This document shows, one piece after another, positions 58,721 through 64,000 of a stretch of DNA of 64,000 nucleotides. The stretch spans positions 31,450,177 to 31,514,176 of the forward strand of contig JAJEKV010000001.1 in the NCBI GenBank assembly GCA_021234155.1, given 5' to 3'. The translations under genes were made by a program, and so were the position numbers. How positions within the stretch are numbered: the first letter of the stretch is position 1; every line of letters starts with the position of its first letter. The DNA is from Isoetes taiwanensis. Lineage: Eukaryota > Streptophyta > Lycopodiopsida > Isoetales > Isoetaceae. The notes beneath the pieces are model-generated. The model was given only the letters and a program-made list of their open reading frames with translations, was not told the DNA's origin and did not search any database.

Positions 58721-61700
58721 TTTTTAAGTGTTGCCTATCTAGGATCTGTATCTAGTATCCTTTCCATAGGTCGGAAGTGGCCTTAACTTTCCATACCTAA
58801 AATATCTTGCCTTGTCTCTTCTTGACGGAATGTCGGTACAACTAGCTCTGCTCACGTCTCCAGTCTGATAGACGAATCCCTAACTGTATGCCATTAGACT
58901 TGTTACCTTTACATTTTTTCAATAAAATATCTTCTTAGCAAAACATTTACCCTTATAGTTTGAACAAAGAAGTTTGCTGTACACCTTGTCCTGTTTGCTG
59001 TACTCATGTCATGAACTTTGACCTTGAATTAAAAAAAAAAAATGCTTAAGTGTTGAATTTAACAAGGGATTAATTAGTAATATGCCAAAAGAATCCTCCT
59101 ACAATATTTATACATGTTGAGACAAGAGAGACATGAATCTTGAACATATGTGATCAAACTCAAGCTCAAGCCGATACGTATGGGGATCCACTAATGTAAG
59201 TAAGTATTATTGATAACAAAATTGTCCCACCAAGACGTGTACTATAGAAGAGTTCTTATCATTTTCACTTTTGGTGTTGTACACATTACGCAGGCAAATC
59301 CCTTTATAAAATTTTGGTTGGGAAAAAAATTTAATGAAAAAGAGGAGTTTTTTTTATGGCCTAGACCATTGAGCCAAAACCCAACCTATAAACGAGGCCA
59401 AGCTATAAACTAAATTTTTTAGGCGCCAACAAGCTCTCATGCAAGTGTTTTTTAGACGCGTGAAAGACAAGATAAATATAGTGGGGTGGGGAGAGCACTG
59501 AATTATTTAAATGGTTTATTAACCATTGGGAAATCTGTGAGCACTCTTAAATCAGGTGACTACCCAATAGGATGGGCAGCAGATCTATGGGGATGAGATC
59601 CAACTGCAAACTGACCACCAAATTTACTTCCAGCAGAAACCTGGCCACCAGAATGCTATTAGAGTTTATCATGCCAAGAGGCAGTGGCTCTGTGAAATTC
59701 AGAAACAGGAAGAAAATACTTGACGAGTAGTTCCAGACAGACCTGTCACAAATTTAGAGTTATATCGGAGCTCACTTTCGCCATAGCATTTTGCCAGATC
59801 TGCCCTTTTTCTTCGGCACAAGCTCTATTTTTAGCTCCCCTGCCATAGGATCTGAGCTCAGGTAAGGCTGCTTTGAGAGATTATCTTAATAAGCAAAATT
59901 CACAGAAACAGTTGAAGACTGGAGTCTTTCTAGCAAATTTAAGTCATTGAAGGTGCAATTCTTGTAATAGCAGAAGGATAAACTGAAGCCAGTAGATGTA
60001 ACTGATATTAAGGTTGAGCTTAACCACTTGCAAATTTGAACACGTGGAATGTTTTATAAATTAAGATTTATGTAAACGCAAGACTTTGTTCTCTGTAGGG
60101 TTATACGGGCACTCTGGCTACTGTAACGATGGATTTGATTACAATAACCAAGATGCATATAAATGTCTACGAGTGCAAGGATATTCAGGGTCAGGCACCA
60201 CCCTAGTTTCTGATGCAGAAGCCTACAAAAGGCAACTTGAAGTGTCCGTGTCGATATGCAGTGTTTGTTTAGTTGGTTCTTGTTTACTCAAGATTGTTGT
60301 TGTATAAGAAACACGTTGCTGTTTTGAAGGGAGAGGATGCTACTATTTCAAAGGAACAGAATTGTATGCCGCAGCCCAGCAACACAATAGAATTGGATGT
60401 TACATGGGATCTAGGTAGCCGATGAATCTGTTACATGGAGCAATATTGGTTTTAGGCTTCTTACCAATAATATCAAAGGAAATAGATGTAGGCATTGCAG
60501 AGCCTGAAGCATTTGTTCACAAGCAAACTAGTTGTGGGTTTGAAGCTAAGCTACTATTAAACTAGTGTGTCAAGCTCAATTGACTATTTGAGGTTCTCTC
60601 TGTAGAGGATAGATCTGCAACCTCTTATGGCTTCGTATAGTTATAGGGCTTGAAGCCGTACCCATGTACTGTCAGAAGCGTTTGGCGGCCGCGTTTTATA
60701 TTGAAAAAAAAAAATTGGAAATTTTTGTTTTGGTGTCTTATGGGATTTGTTTTATATTTGATGGTTTATATGTTATTCATGAACTTGCCAATGTTTTTTC
60801 TTTTTCCTTTTTTTTTTTTTTCCAAACCGAAAAAATAAGATCTCCCGCAACACACATCATTGAGGTAGATTGGAGGTCGAATCGGGCTCGAGATCTATCT
60901 AATGAATAGTTACATCTGTGAGATGGTGATCTTTGCACAATATGATCATCAAGGTAGATTTGAGGTCGAGATCATGTATGGCGACATGGAATGTGGGAAG
61001 CTGATTCCAGGGGCCCCATGACCGGTGAGAGCCGAGAGCGGGTCTGGAATTGGCGACCCACTTCTAGGCTGCCACAACATGGCAACTGGGAGGAGGATGA
61101 CCTGATGCTTACCTGCAGCTGACTGCTTTGTCAGAAATAATGATGTTAACAATCAGTGGTGCACAATAAGATGTTAACAATCATGTTACAAGATGCCATA
61201 TCCAATACACTATCACAAGGAAATTTCATAATTTCCATTCTCATTAACAATAGTCTTCAACTTATCATTGAATAAATAGCTATAGAGAACATATCCATTT
61301 GCATAATGATTTAGCATTAGCAAAGCACATAAGACCATTGATATTTACTATTCAACTATCACACATATTTAATCAAATGAATAGTTACAATATTCAAACC
61401 TCTATTTATGACCTTAAGGCTTCTCAATCAACTACTATCTACAACCTATCTGTGCTTCTTATATTTACAGTTTGGGCACACAGTTCCGGCGGTCAAGCCT
61501 AACCGCTGTGCCTCTGAAATCTCTCTTGGCTTCCGCAGATTGGACCGAGATTCAAACTCGGTTTAGGCTCGAAACTCATTGGACCGAGTTTCCATGATAT
61601 TAGCACTATACAAATTAAGACCATTAACCCATTAGGGTCCTAGGTCTAAATATTTCAATTTCATGAGTCTATAGTTCAACCATAGTGTCATATAGACCAC

Positions 61701-61795
61701 TAAGGTTTAAGCTTGCTCTCTCAATCATGGACTAGTGTCGTATAGACCACTATTGCTCCAGCTTACAAGAACAAGACTCTGAAGTACTTTTAGTT
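58721..61795. other. Gene-free stretch
   Basis: I recognise no gene. After an acceptor-like ctctgtag near 60099 there is a short open frame (YGHSGYCNDGFDYNNQDAYK...) of unknown nature. T- and A-runs lie near 60704 and 60807. 'ggtagatt(t/g)gaggtcga' is repeated at about 60862 and 60954. Confidence 0.3.
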
Positions 61796-62041
61796 ATGGA
61801 AACAGGAGTGCTAGAAACATTTGATGAAGCAATAAATGGGACAGAAGCAAACAAGTGGAAAATGGCTATGGAAGAAGAAATAGACTCCTTTGAAAGAACT
61901 TGTACATATGAACTAGTTAATCTCCCAAAAGGAAAAGAGACTGTTGGGAATAGATGGATTTACAAGATAAAAAAGAATGCAGATGGCAGCCCAAAATATA
62001 AGGCTAGACTTGTTGCACAAGGGTATTCCCAAAAGAAAGTG
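61796..62041 (+). mobile_element. Ty1/copia reverse transcriptase fragment, plus strand
   Basis: The frame reads ETFDEAINGTEANKWKMAME, EEIDSFERTCTYELVNLPKG and KETVGNRWIYKIKKNADGSP, ending KYKARLVAQGYSQK. This is the start of the copia RT domain (E..W..AM..E...L..N.TWELV.LP.G...V..KWV.K.K...DG...+YKARLVA+G). It ends abruptly at about 62041, where oppositely oriented copia sequence begins. Confidence 0.85.
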
Positions 62042-62563
62042 CTTATCAAAGAATGATATTCTGCATCCATTGCTTGTTGCCAATGTTCACGTTCATCAGA
62101 ATTTAGAGCATCATGAATAGTAACAGGCTCAGTAACAGACACAAAAGTATAATAGTCACGCAAAGTAACCGGAGGTCGCCGTCTAGTAATACGTATCATG
62201 AAACTCTTGCTGAGGCATAACTCCAGATGTTTGAACGGAGTGATCTTCATGTGATATTGTATCATGATCATCTAAGGCAATAATATTCTCATGTAATTGA
62301 TCAGATAAATCCTCATATTCTCCTCCAACACTATCAGGCAAATCCGAAATATCAGGTAAAGTCGAAATACCAGGATGTGAAGATGAATCTGAGAGTACTT
62401 TGTCAGTATTACTATCACTGGAAATATCTGCGTCACTATACTTACGAAAGTGTGATAGAACATCATGATTACTAGATTGAGAAGAGGTCAGCTTAGGATT
62501 ATCTTTAAGCTTCATAAAAATGCTAGTGTCATATAGACTATGCAGAATAGAAGTTGGCTTCAC
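62042..62563 (-). mobile_element. Ty1/copia integrase-RT linker fragment, minus strand
   Basis: On the minus strand, from 62563, an acidic linker (SDADISSDSNTDKVLSDSSS, GEYEDLSDQ) is followed after a frameshift near 62200 by TRRRPPVTLRDYYTFVSVTE and PVTIHDALNSDEREHWQQAM, then DAEYHSLIS. This is the region just before and at the start of a copia RT. The sequence stops where the plus-strand fragment begins, at the equivalent domain position. It is from a different copia family than the plus-strand fragment. Confidence 0.8.
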
Positions 62564-62591
62564 GCATTCCGAGTGACCGGCTGCACAGGTT

Positions 62592-62640
62592 CAGTGTTGG
62601 GCAAAGTCCGGGGAACACTTTAAACCAACTTGGGGAACAC
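62592..62640. mobile_element. Truncated copy of the hAT-type MITE
   Basis: The sequence cagtgttgggcaaagtccgg plus ggaacact(t)taaaccaac matches the left end of the element at 54217 with about one or two mismatches in 38 bp, then diverges near 62630. There is no right end and no target duplication. Confidence 0.75.
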
Positions 62641-64000
62641 TTAATTTTCCTGTCGTGCCCCTATGTCGAAAAGGGGGGAATTTGGGGTTTGGCATATCCA
62701 TGCAGTGGATGGCCATTTTTTTCTTTTCGGAGATGTTTCTTGGGCCATCACCTGTACATGATACTAAGTATTCAATTGCAAAACAAAAAAGATTTAATTT
62801 TGATTATAGCATATTATCCGCCAAACAGTTCGCCAGAACAGGTCAGGAACAAGCACAAAACACAAGCATAGATGAAACGAATGGACAGTGGACACATACT
62901 GCAAGATCACAGGACTGGAAAAGAAGCACAAAAGACAAGTCAGAGGTCAACGCCAAGGGGGAATTACTGCTTGAAGTATGCACGATACAGGGGTCATTAT
63001 AGCTAATGGGGTACAAAAATAGAGAGGGTCAGGGAATTTCACGAGCCAAAACACACACGGGAGAAGCATAGTAGATTATGTGATTATGAATGACCAAGCA
63101 GTGGAAATCGTTTCAAGATTTGTGCTACTAGAATGGCCGACCGGGAAAAGGGAAAGCCACAGACCCATACAGTTAACACTCAAAGGGGGCGAGCAGACTC
63201 AAGGGGATAACACACAGGGGAGAGAGAAGGATAAGGCGAAAAAGAAAATACAATTTCAGGATAAATATGCAGAAATATTCGTGCAATCTATCAGAGCATA
63301 AATGGAGAAGTGGGAATGGGGAGCACATAGGGCAGATGAGAATGGGAATATGCTTAATGACATAACAGTGAAAGTGGCAACAGAAGTCTTCGGGAAGCGA
63401 AGGAGACCTAGGAAGAACAACGCTTTTAAGGCCTCCGTATGGTATGATGAAGAATGCAGGGAACAAAAGAGAAAAGTCAGAGAGCATATAGGCAGAGAAA
63501 CATATCAGGCTACTGAAGTATATCTAAGGCTACTGAAGTAAAAAAGAAACGGAATTTCGTACAGCATCAATGGGGTTTAGCTAAAATGCTGAAAAAACAA
63601 CCACGAAAATTCTGGAATGGATTTAAAGGGAAAGGAGAAGGGGATAGGAAAACTGGGAACACACGGGACAGCATTGGGGCAATTGGATGGGAGAAATACC
63701 TTGAGAAGCTATATAAGACAGGGGCATCTCCAGTGCCAATCCCAGCATTACAAGAGATGGATGGACCATGCTTCAGCATACAGGAAGTAATGATAGCACT
63801 AAACAGGATGACTAATAACAAATCCCCAGACTTATATGGACTGACTGTGGAGCTATTGAAGTGTGCGGATATAGCAATAGGGAGACAAGCCACTGATACT
63901 TTCAATGGCATAATACAGATGAGGCTCCCAGACAGGTGGGCATACAACAGAGTAATACCTCTACCCAAAGGGGGAAGCAGACAGGAACCTGGAAACTACA
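62641..64000 (+). mobile_element. LINE ORF2 (endonuclease to RT start), cut by window end
   Basis: Endonuclease-like AYYPPNSSPEQVRNKHK lies near 62805. After frameshifts, SRAKTHTGEA, then VIMNDQAVEIVSRFVLL and HRPIQLTLKGG (the HRP of the C-terminal endonuclease motif S/D-HRP) lie near 63080-63190. WYDEECREQKRKVRE is the linker near 63443. RT then begins near 63580 (KMLKKQPRKFWNGFKG): YLEKLYKTG, FSIQEVMIALNRMTNNKSPD, LYGLTVELLKCADIA, FNGIIQMRLPDRWAYNRVIP and LPKGG. Stops at 62999 and 63299 and small shifts show decay. The rest of RT lies beyond the window. It is a different family from the LINE at 2440-8200. Confidence 0.8.

Noticed and set aside
61460-61580. tRNA-like 'gattcaaactcgg' segment
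   Set aside because: It resembles a T-loop, but no box A at the correct distance and no acceptor stem were found.

Overview
Eukaryotic nuclear DNA, almost certainly from a land plant. It is AT-rich, with split genes (GT...AG introns of about 50-200 bp), and it is crowded with decayed transposable elements. Plant affinity rests on a plant-type class 3 lipase, Ty1/copia elements primed by tRNA-iMet or (for a non-coding LTR element) tRNA-Gln, CACTA and hAT-type DNA elements, LINEs and a tRNA-derived SINE. A remnant of a bacterial-type (N4/N6) DNA methyltransferase fits a seed-free plant such as a fern, lycophyte or bryophyte, but that is a weak inference. No bacterial, CRISPR or organellar content was seen. 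I see no gene that is demonstrably complete and functional.

Layout. 1-1.5 kb: no gene, perhaps a piece of an LTR. 1.5-2.0 kb: methyltransferase pseudogene. 2.4-8.2 kb: a decayed LINE split by an insertion that itself carries a young 3,058-bp non-coding LTR retrotransposon (3612-6669, minus). 9.6-11.2 kb: element with terminal inverted repeats. 11.7 kb: SINE. 12.7-14.7 kb: local duplications. 15.9-20.1 kb: 3' half of a proteasome activator PA200/PSME4-like gene (plus), broken at its end, with a broken class 3 lipase gene (minus) inside a large gap between its exons. 22.2-23.8 kb: CACTA terminus and the C-terminal end of its transposase, with a possible partner end near 34.4-35.1 kb. Between these lie a minisatellite (25.9-26.3 kb), a cluster of GC-rich palindromes (28.5-29.7 kb) and a 2,755-bp copia-type element (30721-33475, minus). 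It has gag joined in frame to a long unrecognised reading frame instead of pol.

35-42 kb: mostly duplications and hairpins, including a near-perfect 28-bp-arm inverted repeat at 38.5 kb and a possible methyltransferase exon at 39.4 kb. 42.2-46.7 kb: multi-exon DDE-type transposase gene (minus) with zinc fingers, an AT-hook and a long C-terminal domain; its family is not obvious to me. 47.4-48.9 kb: two exons of an ARM-repeat protein (minus). 53.7-54.4 kb: a foldback element and a 216-bp hAT-type MITE with a perfect 8-bp target duplication. 55.5-57.0 kb: broken coiled-coil-like gene with an internal duplication. 61.8-62.6 kb: two copia polymerase fragments facing each other. 62.6-64 kb: 5' part of a second LINE running off the window.

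The genes do not form a pathway. The window is best read as intergenic plant DNA built by nested insertions and gene-fragment duplication. The items most worth follow-up are the transposase at 42-46 kb, the copia element with its non-pol ORF, the PA200/lipase nest, the methyltransferase remnant and the palindrome clusters.
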